A stretch of 64,000 bases of DNA from the NCBI RefSeq assembly GCF_001583495.1, contig NZ_LQAQ01000020.1, positions 1-64,000 of the forward strand, read 5' to 3'. The translations under genes were made by a program, and so were the position numbers. The DNA comes from Flammeovirga sp. SJP92. GTDB lineage: Bacteria; Bacteroidota; Bacteroidia; Cytophagales; Flammeovirgaceae. This document shows positions 43,451 through 53,043 of the stretch, in pieces. Within the stretch, counting starts at the first letter, position 1, and every line of letters begins with the position of its first letter. Under the pieces are notes generated by a model. It did no database searches and had not been told where the DNA came from. It saw nothing but the letters and a program-made list of their open reading frames with translations.

Positions 43451-44512
43451 TTATATTTTGTTATCAATCCAGTTGAAAACTTCTTCTTTTACTTTTGGAG
43501 GGAAAGAATGCTGTCCATTATTTTCATCAAAGTAAATTACTTCTATGTTATTTTCAACTCCTTTCTCACTGTTGGTGGTCTTTGCTTGTGCAACCATTTT
43601 TTCTGTTGAGGCTACATGTCTTTTACTGTACTCAATCTGCATGTCATTCCATTTACCATACTCACTTTTACCTCTTGTCAACAGCATTGGTCGTGGTGAA
43701 ATACTTGATAAATAGGCAACATCACCTCCTGCTTCTGCTAGTCCAGGGATAACGATAGCTGCAGGTGGTCGTTGGGCACTGTTTTGATCAAAGTAATCTA
43801 AAAACTCTACTAAACCACATGAAGAAACACCTAGTTTGACTCTTTCATCGTAGGCCATAAAGTATAATAAGGCAACACCTCCGCCTGAGTGACCGATTGC
43901 TCCAATTTTACTTTGGTCAATGCAATCCATAGTGTATAAAACATCGGTTGCTCTTGATAAATCGTACGCCATTTTGCCTGGAACAGAGCGTCCTTTCAGC
44001 AAAAGTTGTGCTCCCCAAAATTCAAAAAGCTTCATATCTCTGTCGGCATTCACTTCTAGTGTGTCAGATTCATGTATTCTTCTTCTTTCTGCATGGTTTA
44101 ATCGATCTGGACAAATTACAATATAGCCTCTATCAAAGAGTTCTTTACCGTAATGCATATCTTCTTGTCCTGCAAGTCCTGCCGTTTCAAGTTTTCCGAT
44201 GTGTGAACTGCCACCGTCTTGATGAATGGCAATCATTGCTGGCAGTTTTTTATTTTCAGCTCCATTGGGGACAAAGAGATAAGCCTTGATTCTGTCCTCA
44301 GGTTCATCAAAAACACCTCCGGCAGGTTCACTTAGGTAACTAATTTTATACCTGGTTCCGTTTTCTAGCTTTACCGTTTCTAAGGTATCGATTTGTAATT
44401 CAGGCTTTTCGGGCATAACCCCAAGCAAATCAATTAGTTTTTCGTTTTGTGTTTTTTCTTTTGAACAAGAAAAGAGCATTAGTCCAATGACAATTAGAAT
44501 AGTTTGTTTCAT
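43451..44512 (-). CDS. Alpha/beta hydrolase lipoprotein (dienelactone-hydrolase/esterase-like)
   Basis: A 353-aa lipoprotein (MKQTILIVIGLMLFSC, lipobox FSC). The hydrolase core shows LPAMIAIHQDGG near residue 90, a nucleophile elbow AIGHSGGGVALL near 205, and a final His in NNGQHSFP. It resembles large esterases found with polysaccharide-degrading genes, such as xylan-esterase-like proteins. It lies beside the glycosidase cluster on the same strand but with a 757-base gap, so it has its own promoter. The substrate is unknown. Confidence 0.8.
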   Translation of the reverse strand: MKQTILIVIGLMLFSCSKEKTQNEKLIDLLGVMPEKPELQIDTLETVKLENGTRYKISYLSEPAGGVFDEPEDRIKAYLFVPNGAENKKLPAMIAIHQDGGSSHIGKLETAGLAGQEDMHYGKELFDRGYIVICPDRLNHAERRRIHESDTLEVNADRDMKLFEFWGAQLLLKGRSVPGKMAYDLSRATDVLYTMDCIDQSKIGAIGHSGGGVALLYFMAYDERVKLGVSSCGLVEFLDYFDQNSAQRPPAAIVIPGLAEAGGDVAYLSSISPRPMLLTRGKSEYGKWNDMQIEYSKRHVASTEKMVAQAKTTNSEKGVENNIEVIYFDENNGQHSFPPKVKEEVFNWIDNKI

Positions 44513-44649
44513 TTTCTTAAATATTTACGTTTGTATAGGTTATGATAATAACCTGCTTTCATTTCCACTTTGCACAATATTCATTTTGTACAACCTGTCA
44601 CATTGTAGTTGTTTTTGTACAATAGTTTTGATTCATAATTAGTTATAAC

Positions 44650-44785
44650 TCTTACACTAACCCACCAAATCTTTAGCTAAAATTCAATATAAGTTTGCTT
44701 GCTGTATTAGTTTTTTGTAAAAGTTGTGTGAATTTAAATAATTTATATATAACACAGATATTAAATTCGTATTTCATTTTCAATC
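44650..44785 (-). repeat. Gene-array repeat, copy R6
   Basis: CTTTAGCTAAAATTCAATATAAGTTTGCTTGCTG, then GTATTAGTTTTTTGTAAAAG, TGAATTTAAATAATTTATATA and TTCGTATTTCATTTTCAA. It is the outermost copy, upstream of the hydrolase lipoprotein gene. Confidence 0.8.
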
Positions 44786-44842
44786 TAAATAAGGAAATGG
44801 TTCGTATTGTGGGGCATAACATGGTTTTTATGGTGGTTCGGT

Positions 44843-44864
44843 GGACGTTGCAATGCAACATTCC
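44843..44864. repeat. Short GGACGTTG hairpin, diverged copy
   Basis: GGACGTTG-CAATG-CAACATTCC, same family as 2227-2247. Just downstream, GAGCCACAATGCCTTGTGGCTC forms another hairpin. Confidence 0.55.
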
Positions 44865-44956
44865 TACAAAACCTCTTTCAATCAATGAGATACTTAAATC
44901 GGAAAGATAGCGCTATGTAGAGCCACAATGCCTTGTGGCTCACGAACCATCATAAA

Positions 44957-44990
44957 ACAAAACCTCAAGATAGGTTACCTTGAGGTTTTG
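44957..44990 (-). terminator. Bidirectional terminator after the GH3 gene
   Basis: AACCTCAAG pairs with CTTGAGGTT, with A-rich and T-rich flanks. It is the first clear stop signal downstream of the GH3 gene. Confidence 0.8.
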
Positions 44991-45085
44991 TTTGATTTTC
45001 ACATTTCATTTGAGCATCAGGATATTCACCATATATCAAACCTATTCGATATTTACTTTTTTAAGCTAACATGTGTAGTGTTTGA

Positions 45086-45236
45086 ACTAGAAGTCAGAGA
45101 CTTCTTATGATCTGTCCAGCACAAATGACGCTATCGCTTAACATTTGCGCTAGGTAAGAATCAGAACCACTGGTGCGGATGTTAAGCGACAGCGTCATCC
45201 GTACCTAATGATCACTAGAAATCTCCTGATTTCTAT
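45086..45236. repeat. Paired, inverted copies of the AAGCG hairpin repeat
   Basis: AGAAGTCAGAGACTTCT, CGCTATCGCTTAACATTTG, then the opposite unit GCGGATGTTAAGCG and AGAAATCTCCTGATTTCT. It has the same double layout as 15897-16062. Confidence 0.7.
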
Positions 45237-45269
45237 AAAAATTGTATACGTTATTCTATTGCTTCGTAT

Positions 45270-47927
45270 TTATTTCACTTCAAAAGAAGTTTCCAATCGG
45301 ATATCATCAGAAGCGGCGCCGATCATTACTTTGAAAGTACCTTCTTCTACCACTCGTTTCATTTGTCTATTCCACAAACTTAGATCGTCTGGCGTAAGAA
45401 TGAACTCAATCGTTTTTTCCTCTCCTGCTTTGAGGTATATTCTTTCAAATCCTCTAAGCTGCATTATTGGTGTGGCTACTGAACTCACTACATCTTGGAT
45501 ATAAAGTTGAGCGATTTCTGTACCGTCTACTGCTGAAGTGTTTTTTACTTTTACGCTCACCGAAAGGTTTTCGTCTTTTGCTATTTGAGTTTTTGCTAAC
45601 GAAAGGTCTTTGTATTCAAATGAACTGTAGTTTAGTCCGTGACCAAAGGCAAATAGTGGCGTGCTTGCTTCATCAACGTAATGATGAGATGATGACCTTT
45701 TATGATTGTAATACAACGGAAGCTGTCCTTCACTTCTTGGGAAAGTGATTGGGAGTTTTGCAGAAGGATTTACTTTTCCTGTAAGGATATCTACAGTTCC
45801 CTGCCCGCTCAATTCACCGGCGTACCATGTTTCCAAGATCGCTGTGGCTTGATTCACTTCTTCTGTCAGTACCATTGGACGGCCATTTTGCAATACCAAT
45901 ACTATAGGAGTTCCTGTTTCATGCACTGCATCAATCAATCCTTTATGGTAGGTGCTTAATCGCAAACTTACTTTATCAAGACCTTCACCAGATTCTTCCA
46001 AAGATTCTCCCACTACAATAACCGCTACATCTGATTCCGAAGCCACTTCAACAGCTTCTTCATACATAGAAAATCTACTGACTTCAAGATCTGGCTTCAC
46101 TTGCCAACGCAACCCGATTCCATTGGAGCCTTCCAAACCTGCATGCTCAATTCTGATCTTGTATTGCTCCCCTTTTTCTAATCTGATCGTACGTGTTCGA
46201 GTGACATTCCATGACTCTTCATTCCAGCAATCAATAAATAATTCATCTCCAAAATACATTCTCCCTAAATCATCAGCGACCAAAGCGAAAGTATAATCAC
46301 CTGAGTATTTCGGAACGATATAACCTTCATATTTCGTAGAGTAATTAGATGCACTTACACCTGCCGCAGGACTTAGGTTATGCCAATTTCTGATCAATTC
46401 AGACGTTACTTCTGTCACTACTGCTTCACCTGTTAGGTCAGGCGTATTGAAGAATTGTCTTGTCAATCCACCTTGCTTGTTATCCATTGATACTAAAACT
46501 TCTGGATCAATATGTTCAAACGCATTGGCAGGTAATTTTGGATTCACGTAAGTCACATCATAATTGGTATTTTGAAAGGCTTCTACAATGGATACTCCTT
46601 CTACTTCTTTTGGAGAATAACCTCCTAAATTCACTTCATCAGCCATTTTACCAAGTACTGCAACTTTCTTAATATTGTCAGAAAAAGGTAAGATCTGCTC
46701 GTTGTTTTGCAATAATACAATGGATTTGTGTGCTGACTCTAAGGCTAATTCTTGATGCTCTTGAGTGTGATAACGTTGTTCTTTTAAAGAAGGGTCGATG
46801 TATGGATTTTCAAATAAACCTAATCGGAATTTCACATACAATACACTTGATACTGCTCTATCAATATCTTCCATACTTAGTGTTTTCTCTTCCAAAGCTT
46901 CTTTAACGGAAGTTTCAAATACTTCATGTGAGTAATCATAGAACTGCATATCCAAACCAGCTCTTATAGAATTGGCGATGGCATCTTTTGGAGTGGCAGC
47001 AGTGAAGTGACTGTTTTGTTGCTTAGCAATGGCACCTAAATCTGAAATCACCATTCCTTTAAAACCCCATTCGTCCCTTAATAAATCTTTTAATAACCAC
47101 TCATCTGCAGCGGCAGGAATACCATCCCATTCATGGTAAGCCGCCATGGCTCCTAATGCTTCAGCTTCCTTAAATGCTTTTTCGAAAACATATAAGAAGT
47201 TGGTTCTTGCTTCTCTTTCGCCAATGTATACTGGTGATGTATTGCTACCTCCTTCAGGAATACTATGTACACCAAAGTGTTTTGGCTCTGCTACAATTGC
47301 ATCATCTTTTGTAAGGTCATCACCCTGCATCCCTTTAATGATGGCTACTCCATTTCTTGCCGCTAAATAAGGATCTTCTCCGTAGGTTTCCTGCACCCTG
47401 CCCCAACGTGGCTCTCTACCAATACCCAATACTGGTGAAAGGACCATATGCACACCTACTGATCTTGTTTCTCTACCGACAGCATGACCGATTTTCTCCA
47501 TTAATTCGACATCCCACATACTGCCCATTCCGATAGGTACAGGAAAAGCTGTTGATTTTTTTCCTTGGTAACCGTGCAATGCTTCTTCAATAAAAAGCAC
47601 CGGAATACCTAAACGAGTTTCTTCTACAAAATACTTTTGCACTTCATTGGATAAAGCAGCGTTTTCAGGATAATAATCATGGATGGAACCCACGCTTTTA
47701 TCCCCTAGCATTTGCTTTACTTTCTTTACTTCCAATATCCCTTCTTTGGTAAGATCTCCACCGGAATACATATCCAATTGCTGGATTTTTTCTTCTAATG
47801 TCATTCTTGACACTAAATCTTTCACCCTTGTTTCTATGGGTAAGTTTGCCTTTTTATAGTCGGGCTTTTTATCCGTTACTCCCGCTGATATAAAGAATAG
47901 GGATAGACATAAAATTAGATTTCTCAT
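45270..47927 (-). CDS. GH3 beta-glycosidase with inserted PA14 domain
   Basis: An 885-aa secreted enzyme (signal MRNLILCLSLFFISAG). The GH3 N-domain covers about 30-380, with KHFGVHSIPEGG and the nucleophile Asp in GMVISDLGAIAKQ near 295. The GH3 C-domain is interrupted by a PA14 module (about 500-600, SNYSTKYEGYIVPKYSGDYTF) and followed by a fibronectin-III-like end. PA14 insertion is typical of BglX-like glucosidases. The enzyme should release beta-linked glucose or xylose from oligosaccharides in the periplasm. It is the last gene of the sugar-utilisation cluster. Confidence 0.9.
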   Translation of the reverse strand: MRNLILCLSLFFISAGVTDKKPDYKKANLPIETRVKDLVSRMTLEEKIQQLDMYSGGDLTKEGILEVKKVKQMLGDKSVGSIHDYYPENAALSNEVQKYFVEETRLGIPVLFIEEALHGYQGKKSTAFPVPIGMGSMWDVELMEKIGHAVGRETRSVGVHMVLSPVLGIGREPRWGRVQETYGEDPYLAARNGVAIIKGMQGDDLTKDDAIVAEPKHFGVHSIPEGGSNTSPVYIGEREARTNFLYVFEKAFKEAEALGAMAAYHEWDGIPAAADEWLLKDLLRDEWGFKGMVISDLGAIAKQQNSHFTAATPKDAIANSIRAGLDMQFYDYSHEVFETSVKEALEEKTLSMEDIDRAVSSVLYVKFRLGLFENPYIDPSLKEQRYHTQEHQELALESAHKSIVLLQNNEQILPFSDNIKKVAVLGKMADEVNLGGYSPKEVEGVSIVEAFQNTNYDVTYVNPKLPANAFEHIDPEVLVSMDNKQGGLTRQFFNTPDLTGEAVVTEVTSELIRNWHNLSPAAGVSASNYSTKYEGYIVPKYSGDYTFALVADDLGRMYFGDELFIDCWNEESWNVTRTRTIRLEKGEQYKIRIEHAGLEGSNGIGLRWQVKPDLEVSRFSMYEEAVEVASESDVAVIVVGESLEESGEGLDKVSLRLSTYHKGLIDAVHETGTPIVLVLQNGRPMVLTEEVNQATAILETWYAGELSGQGTVDILTGKVNPSAKLPITFPRSEGQLPLYYNHKRSSSHHYVDEASTPLFAFGHGLNYSSFEYKDLSLAKTQIAKDENLSVSVKVKNTSAVDGTEIAQLYIQDVVSSVATPIMQLRGFERIYLKAGEEKTIEFILTPDDLSLWNRQMKRVVEEGTFKVMIGAASDDIRLETSFEVK

Positions 47928-47990
47928 CTCAGTTTAGTTGTTGTAAAATCGTATTATTTCTGTACTGTCTTTAATTATAAAACATTAAAA

Positions 47991-48012
47991 GCCCACGACT
48001 GAAATCGTGGGC
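47991..48012. repeat. Single REP-like hairpin
   Basis: GCCCACGACTGAAATCGTGGGC is one hairpin of the four-hairpin type. It lies between the two glycosidase genes and may act as an mRNA stabiliser or attenuator. Confidence 0.6.
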
Positions 48013-48039
48013 CGATGATCCTCGGTGGAATTGATTTTA

Positions 48040-49320
48040 TTATTGTTCAAGATTTTCAAAAGCATCAATCACATCCAACAACACGCCAGCAGAACCTCTA
48101 AACATTCCTGATCCATTGGGTTTGTTGTCTTTGGTGTACCATTCAAAGAAGCCCTTGTTTTTGATGACTCTGTCGAACATAGGTTGTGCTTGTTCCCATG
48201 CTTCCTGTTCAAATCCATTGTCGATTAAAGCTGTAATCATTCTTGCTCCAAACCAAGTCCAGTCACCACCATTTTGATAGCCATAAGGATGCATTCCTTC
48301 GTTTTTGAAAGTGCCTTCTGGGTAAACAGGATATAAAGTCAAACCGATAGAAGGTGCTCCTGATTCCTTTACATTTTGAATCATTTTATCCAACTGCGTT
48401 TTGATTTGTGCTTTGTTCAAGAAGCCCGCTTGAATGGCCACTGCTGTTCCTCCATGATAAAACACTTCATCTTCATCAAAATCAGCAGGGAACGGTGAAT
48501 CTGTAATGTAAAGATGTGGGCGATATTTCTGACGTTTTTCATCCCATAAATGCTTTGCTACATTGGCCGTGATGTCTTTTCTAACTTTCATCCACTTTGC
48601 TTGATCGATCTTATCTCCTCCCATTTCAATCAGATTATTTAATGCGATGACGAACATGGCATTGTCATAAATATCAATGGTCAAATGAGAGTTTTCATCT
48701 AACGCTACACCCCAATCGTGTTCGGGCTGTACGTCTCCCCAATCGGCGGTAGTGGCTCCCCAAAGTAATTGGTAATCTTCATCAAAACGTTCGTTTAATA
48801 AAAACTGCATGGAAGCTTCCAAGCGTTGAGCTACGGTTTTTCCTACTACTACCTCCTGTAAAATAGATATATCGCCAGTGGCTTTAATGTAGTTGTAAAC
48901 CGTTTGTACCAAGGATGTTTCCTGGTCTGTTTCTACTGTATTTTTGTGGTAGGCTAAAGTCGGTTTATGAACGCTTTGTGTATAGTAATTCGAATTGAAT
49001 TCTCCTTGAATGGTCACAAATCCATCTGCTATATTTCCGTCTTCTTCTTGAATATAAAAGAAGTTCAATATGTTTTCTTTGATCAATTGATGATCTACAA
49101 CTTTGGCAGATTGGGCTACAAAGGTATTGAAATCTCTAATCCATACTTCTGCATAACCGTCTCCTGCATTGAAACCTGACTTCATCAGATTCAACCCCAT
49201 TTTCTTGATCTCGGGCAATTGCTGATCGCTGGCAATTTGATCGGATAATGTTTCTTGATTTTGTGGGCTTGAGCATCCTATGGCTAAGGAAGCTAGGCCG
49301 ATTAGTAAATAATTCTTCAT
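48040..49320 (-). CDS. Six-hairpin glycoside hydrolase lipoprotein
   Basis: A 426-aa lipoprotein (LIGLASLAIGC lipobox). It has the alpha/alpha barrel style of six-hairpin glycosidases: AEVWIRDFNTFV near residue 57, EHDWGVALDENSH near 209, GGDWTWFGARM near 354 and FEWYTKDNKPNGSGMFRG near 400. Candidate relatives are GH63, GH100, GH125 and amylo-alpha-1,6-glucosidase. I cannot choose between them. It is encoded between the GH3 and sugar porter genes, so it acts on the same glycan or oligosaccharide. Confidence 0.75.
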   Translation of the reverse strand: MKNYLLIGLASLAIGCSSPQNQETLSDQIASDQQLPEIKKMGLNLMKSGFNAGDGYAEVWIRDFNTFVAQSAKVVDHQLIKENILNFFYIQEEDGNIADGFVTIQGEFNSNYYTQSVHKPTLAYHKNTVETDQETSLVQTVYNYIKATGDISILQEVVVGKTVAQRLEASMQFLLNERFDEDYQLLWGATTADWGDVQPEHDWGVALDENSHLTIDIYDNAMFVIALNNLIEMGGDKIDQAKWMKVRKDITANVAKHLWDEKRQKYRPHLYITDSPFPADFDEDEVFYHGGTAVAIQAGFLNKAQIKTQLDKMIQNVKESGAPSIGLTLYPVYPEGTFKNEGMHPYGYQNGGDWTWFGARMITALIDNGFEQEAWEQAQPMFDRVIKNKGFFEWYTKDNKPNGSGMFRGSAGVLLDVIDAFENLEQ

Positions 49321-49390
49321 TCTTTTGTACTGTTGTGGTTGTTTGTGTTGTTGTTTTTATCGTATGGTTTGTGTTGTGGTTCTTGTCAGG

Positions 49391-49447
49391 TAGACACATT
49401 CCTAATCGGATAGACATCTTCCTAATCGGGTAGACACATAGGTCTAC
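49391..49447. repeat. 20-bp tandem repeat with terminal hairpin
   Basis: TAGACACATTCCTAATCGGA, TAGACATCTTCCTAATCGGG and a third partial unit. GTAGAC-ACATAG-GTCTAC then makes a perfect 6-bp hairpin. It lies 3 bases after the porter stop and could trim read-through into the next gene. Confidence 0.7.
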
Positions 49448-49449
49448 CC

Positions 49450-50790
49450 CTACGAGGTCCACATGTTTTCGATTTCCTCTAGGGATTTTCCTTTGGTTTC
49501 AGGAATGTTTTTGATGATGAAAATGACGCATGGTATGCAAATCAACCCGAACAGCAGAAAAGTCAATGTAGCTCCTCCGCTTTCTAATAGCACCGGGAAT
49601 ACTTGCCCGACTACGGCATTGGCTCCCCAAAGAATTAGGGTACTTATGGACATGGCTTTGGCTCTGTATTTTGTAGGAAATACTTCTGCCGCCACTACAA
49701 ATTGTACGGGGCCTAAAGAGAAGGCATAACAAGCAATAAATAATAGGATACTGCCTACAATCCATAATCCATTGGTCAAATCCAAAAAGAACAATACGCT
49801 TGTGGTCAATAAAGCAATCGTCACGCCGATGGCTCCAAATGTCAGTAATGGTTTTCTACCCCAATGGTCAATTTGCTTTAAAGCTAAGAACGTAAACATG
49901 CAGTTCACAATCCCAATGGTCACTTGTCCGCCTAATGAATCTGAAATACTCAAACCTGCTTCTGCTAAAATCGATGGGCCGTAATAAATAATGGCATTGA
50001 TACCGCAAAGCTGTGAGAACATCATCAAGAAAATGGCAATGCCCATTGGTTTCTTCAGCCAACCGTTGAAAAGTGTATTCAAGGCTACTTTCTCTTTGTT
50101 ATTTTCTGGCGTTTCCAAATCAATCACCAATTCCTTAGAAACAGCTCTTGCTTCTTCAATTTGTCCTTTGATCTGCAACCAACGCGGGCTTTTGGGAACG
50201 AAGAACATTCCAATCAAAAATACAATGGCCGGAATCAATTCTACAGCAAACATCCCTCTCCAATATTGACTGACCATCAACTCGTGCCACTGCCCATTGA
50301 ATGAAGTTGTTTTTAAAGCAATATCCTGTACAAGATGATTTGAAAAATATGCTCCAAGAATCCCTAATGTAATAGTCAACTGGTAAATGGTCACCAATTT
50401 TCCTCTGTGCTTTTTGGGGGCAATTTCACTGATATAAAGCGGTGCCACCATGGAAGCAAAACCGATGGCTATTCCTCCCAAAATTCTATAGATCACAAGG
50501 GTTTGAAAACTATCAGAAACCGCACACCCAATAGCTGAAAGCAGGAACAATAAGGCAGAAGCAATCAGAATATTTTTTCTCCCAAAACGATCACTACACC
50601 AACCCGAAACACTTACTCCTAAGATAGATCCCAATAAGGCTGAACTAACAAACCACCCCGTAAGAGCAGCTGTTAGTTCATATTGAGATTGTACAAAAGG
50701 AATAGTCCCCGAAATTACAGCCGTGTCAAAGCCAAAAAGTAGCCCTGCCAATGCTGCAATAATGGTAACGATGATAACTTTTGTATTCAT
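49450..50790 (-). CDS. MFS sugar porter (XylE/GlcP-like)
   Basis: A 446-aa transporter with about 12 membrane helices. Sugar porter marks are FGFDTAVISG in helix 1, SDRFGRKN, PKSPRWL, DHWGRKPLL and PETKGKSLEEIE at the end. It should import a hexose or pentose with protons. The gene is 4 bases downstream of the isomerase gene, so the two are one unit; a kinase and glycosidases lie nearby. Confidence 0.9.
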   Translation of the reverse strand: MNTKVIIVTIIAALAGLLFGFDTAVISGTIPFVQSQYELTAALTGWFVSSALLGSILGVSVSGWCSDRFGRKNILIASALLFLLSAIGCAVSDSFQTLVIYRILGGIAIGFASMVAPLYISEIAPKKHRGKLVTIYQLTITLGILGAYFSNHLVQDIALKTTSFNGQWHELMVSQYWRGMFAVELIPAIVFLIGMFFVPKSPRWLQIKGQIEEARAVSKELVIDLETPENNKEKVALNTLFNGWLKKPMGIAIFLMMFSQLCGINAIIYYGPSILAEAGLSISDSLGGQVTIGIVNCMFTFLALKQIDHWGRKPLLTFGAIGVTIALLTTSVLFFLDLTNGLWIVGSILLFIACYAFSLGPVQFVVAAEVFPTKYRAKAMSISTLILWGANAVVGQVFPVLLESGGATLTFLLFGLICIPCVIFIIKNIPETKGKSLEEIENMWTS

Positions 50791-50794
50791 AAGC

Positions 50795-52564
50795 TTAGCA
50801 TTCTTCTGATTTCACCCATGACTTGATTACTTTCACTCTCTCTCCTGATGTGTTCACTAATTTATAAGTACCACTTGCTGCTGGAACTACAAACGTCTCT
50901 GCGTAGTTCACCTCAAAAGTGTTGTCGTTAGTGATCACCGTAATGCTTTCTCCTTCTACCAAACTCATCACATGGCATTGATTGTTCAACTCCACTTCCA
51001 TTTCATTGTCGAATTCCAGACGGTCCACGGCATAGAAATGCTCTTTGTGTGTTGGTAAATTGATGATTTGATAGTCATCACCTTCTTCCATTACTTTAGG
51101 GTGAGAAATTAAATCCTGTTGCACCTTGTCACCTTTACGGTCAAAGTACAAGTTTTCCATTCCTCTCTTGATGTTCATTGGTCTTGGTTTACCATCTAAA
51201 TCCAAACGTAACCAATCATACATTTTAAAAGTGAAAATATAAGGCGTAGCACTGATTTCGAGTACCATTCCGTTAGTACCCGAACAGTGGATTGTACCGT
51301 TTGGAATCAAGAATAAATCATGCTTCTTCGCAGGATGCACCTGTACATAATTTTCAATTTGAAGCTCTTTTGCATTTTCAAAACTATCCGTCAATGCCGC
51401 TTCAAATTCTTCTGGAACAATATCTTCCTGGAAACCCAAATACACTTTTGCGTCTTCTTTGGCATCCAGCATATAATACGTTTCATCTTGGGTAAAAGTA
51501 TGACCAAAATGCTCCTTCATATATTCAGGTCTTGGGTGACATTGTACCGAAAGATTTCCTCCACCTACGGTGTCTAAGAAATCAAAACGAATAGGGAAAT
51601 CATACCCGAAACGCTCACTTGCTTCACCCAATACATTTTTATTATTATGGAACATCAAAAAGTCAAAAGAAACTTCCAATAAATTGCCGTTGGCTTCAAA
51701 CACAATACCGTTTTCAGGAACAATCAATTCAAATGACCATGCGTAGTTTGGAACATCTTGTGCCAATCCACCAATTTTGTCTTTGATCCATTGACCTCCC
51801 CAAGCACCCGGCTCAAACCAAGGGCGTACTCTGAATGCATTTTTCGACATATCTTCCAATCCTTTACGGAACGTGTCACCATCTGTCCATGTAATGGCAT
51901 CACTTCTTTGCTCATCAATGATATAATCGATTTTTGGAAGAATATCTGCTTTTTGATGGTTTAATACAATCCAATCTACAAAGTACATTCTTTTGTACTG
52001 CGGTTTTGGTGCAATACTTTCCTTAGCACCTAAATTGATCACTCCTGCCGCTCTCGAACGGAACTGGATCTCATTTTTAGGAACATCCAAATACGCCAAA
52101 GTAGCGTTTTCAATATTGATTAAGGAAGCACCACAACCGTAGATCACTGTCAAATAATCTTCTTCAGCTGTAATGGCCTCTAATTTTGATGCATCAAAAA
52201 AGTCATTGATTTTTCCTTCATAAAGCTTTCCGAAAATAGGATCATCTCCGCCTAAGAAAGGTGCAATCATTGTATCAATTTCTTCCTCTGATTTTAATGC
52301 TCCTTCAATATTTACAAAACGGATTTTCGTTAGTCCTTCTGCTTTAAAAGCATCTAATAATTGCGTAGTCACTGCTTCCCAGTTCACTCCCACATATCCA
52401 TCAAGTAGAATACATGAATGCTGTTGCAATGCTTTTGCCAATGAAGTGTAGCCAATATTGATTTCTCCTTCTTTTATAGCATGAGAAGGGTAAATGTTGT
52501 ACATCCCTTTTGATGGTTTATCCACCGAGGATGGCATTAGGTATTGTTTTGTGTTTCTTGTCAT
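50795..52564 (-). CDS. Class I mannose-6-phosphate isomerase-like protein with extra N-terminal domain
   Basis: A 589-aa protein. The C-terminal ~370 residues are a type I phosphomannose isomerase-like cupin: VQCHPRPEYMKEHFGH, EYYVQ-type YVQVHPAKKHDLFLIPNGTIHCSG, and a late beta domain. The N-terminal ~200 residues are a kinase-like or nucleotide-binding-like fold without a Walker A (LLDGYVGVNWEAVTTQLLDAF, FVNIEGALKSEEE). Such ~590-aa fusions are found in Bacteroidota. The likely role is mannose-6-P to fructose-6-P after uptake and phosphorylation. Confidence 0.8.
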   Translation of the reverse strand: MTRNTKQYLMPSSVDKPSKGMYNIYPSHAIKEGEINIGYTSLAKALQQHSCILLDGYVGVNWEAVTTQLLDAFKAEGLTKIRFVNIEGALKSEEEIDTMIAPFLGGDDPIFGKLYEGKINDFFDASKLEAITAEEDYLTVIYGCGASLINIENATLAYLDVPKNEIQFRSRAAGVINLGAKESIAPKPQYKRMYFVDWIVLNHQKADILPKIDYIIDEQRSDAITWTDGDTFRKGLEDMSKNAFRVRPWFEPGAWGGQWIKDKIGGLAQDVPNYAWSFELIVPENGIVFEANGNLLEVSFDFLMFHNNKNVLGEASERFGYDFPIRFDFLDTVGGGNLSVQCHPRPEYMKEHFGHTFTQDETYYMLDAKEDAKVYLGFQEDIVPEEFEAALTDSFENAKELQIENYVQVHPAKKHDLFLIPNGTIHCSGTNGMVLEISATPYIFTFKMYDWLRLDLDGKPRPMNIKRGMENLYFDRKGDKVQQDLISHPKVMEEGDDYQIINLPTHKEHFYAVDRLEFDNEMEVELNNQCHVMSLVEGESITVITNDNTFEVNYAETFVVPAASGTYKLVNTSGERVKVIKSWVKSEEC

Positions 52565-52685
52565 TTTTATATTGATAATGGAATTATTTTGAATCTGTTT
52601 GTTTGTGTTTTCTAAACTGTTTTCACTGAATACTTTAGTGCTTCGTATTAATTACATTGTAAACTAAGTTCTCGCTGTTTATAGT

Positions 52686-52930
52686 TTTTAGAAATCAGGA
52701 GATTTCTGATGACCTGTAGGACACGAATGACGCTTACGCTTAACATTCGCGCCAGTGGTTTTTAACGGCTCAATACATGAAATTCTTCACGCTTTTCCCT
52801 TCAAGGCCGGGGGAGGACCTGTAGGACACGAATGACGCTTACGCTTAACATTCGCGCCAGTGGTTTTTAACGGCTCAATACATGAAATTCTTCACGCTTT
52901 TCCCTTCAAGGCCGGGGGAGATACTACTAA
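52686..52930. repeat. AAGCG repeat with a perfect 105-bp tandem duplication
   Basis: 52711-52815 is repeated exactly as 52816-52920. Each unit holds GGACACGAATGACGC, TTACGCTTAACATTCGCGCCAG and CTTTTCCCTTCAAGGCCGGGGGAG. The exact identity shows a very recent duplication. The preceding hairpin AGAAATCAGGAGATTTCT belongs to the same family. Confidence 0.9.
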
Positions 52931-52993
52931 ATGATGGTCTGATTACAGATAGACAAAGGTTTTATAATTATCTCCGAAAATGCAGTACTGTAG

Positions 52994-53013
52994 GGACGTT
53001 TTCTAAAACGTCC
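52994..53013. repeat. Short GGACGTT hairpin, third copy
   Basis: GGACGTTTTCTAAAACGTCC, then TCACGAACCA, matching the copy at 2227-2247. It lies just after the ROK kinase stop. Confidence 0.6.
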
Positions 53014-53043
53014 TCACGAACCATTTAAGTCGTACAGTCGTAT

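Noticed and set aside
36879-44785. True integron attC sites
   Set aside because: The repeats lack a consistent RYYYAAC/GTTRRRY pair and no integrase was found, so I describe the array as cassette-like only.
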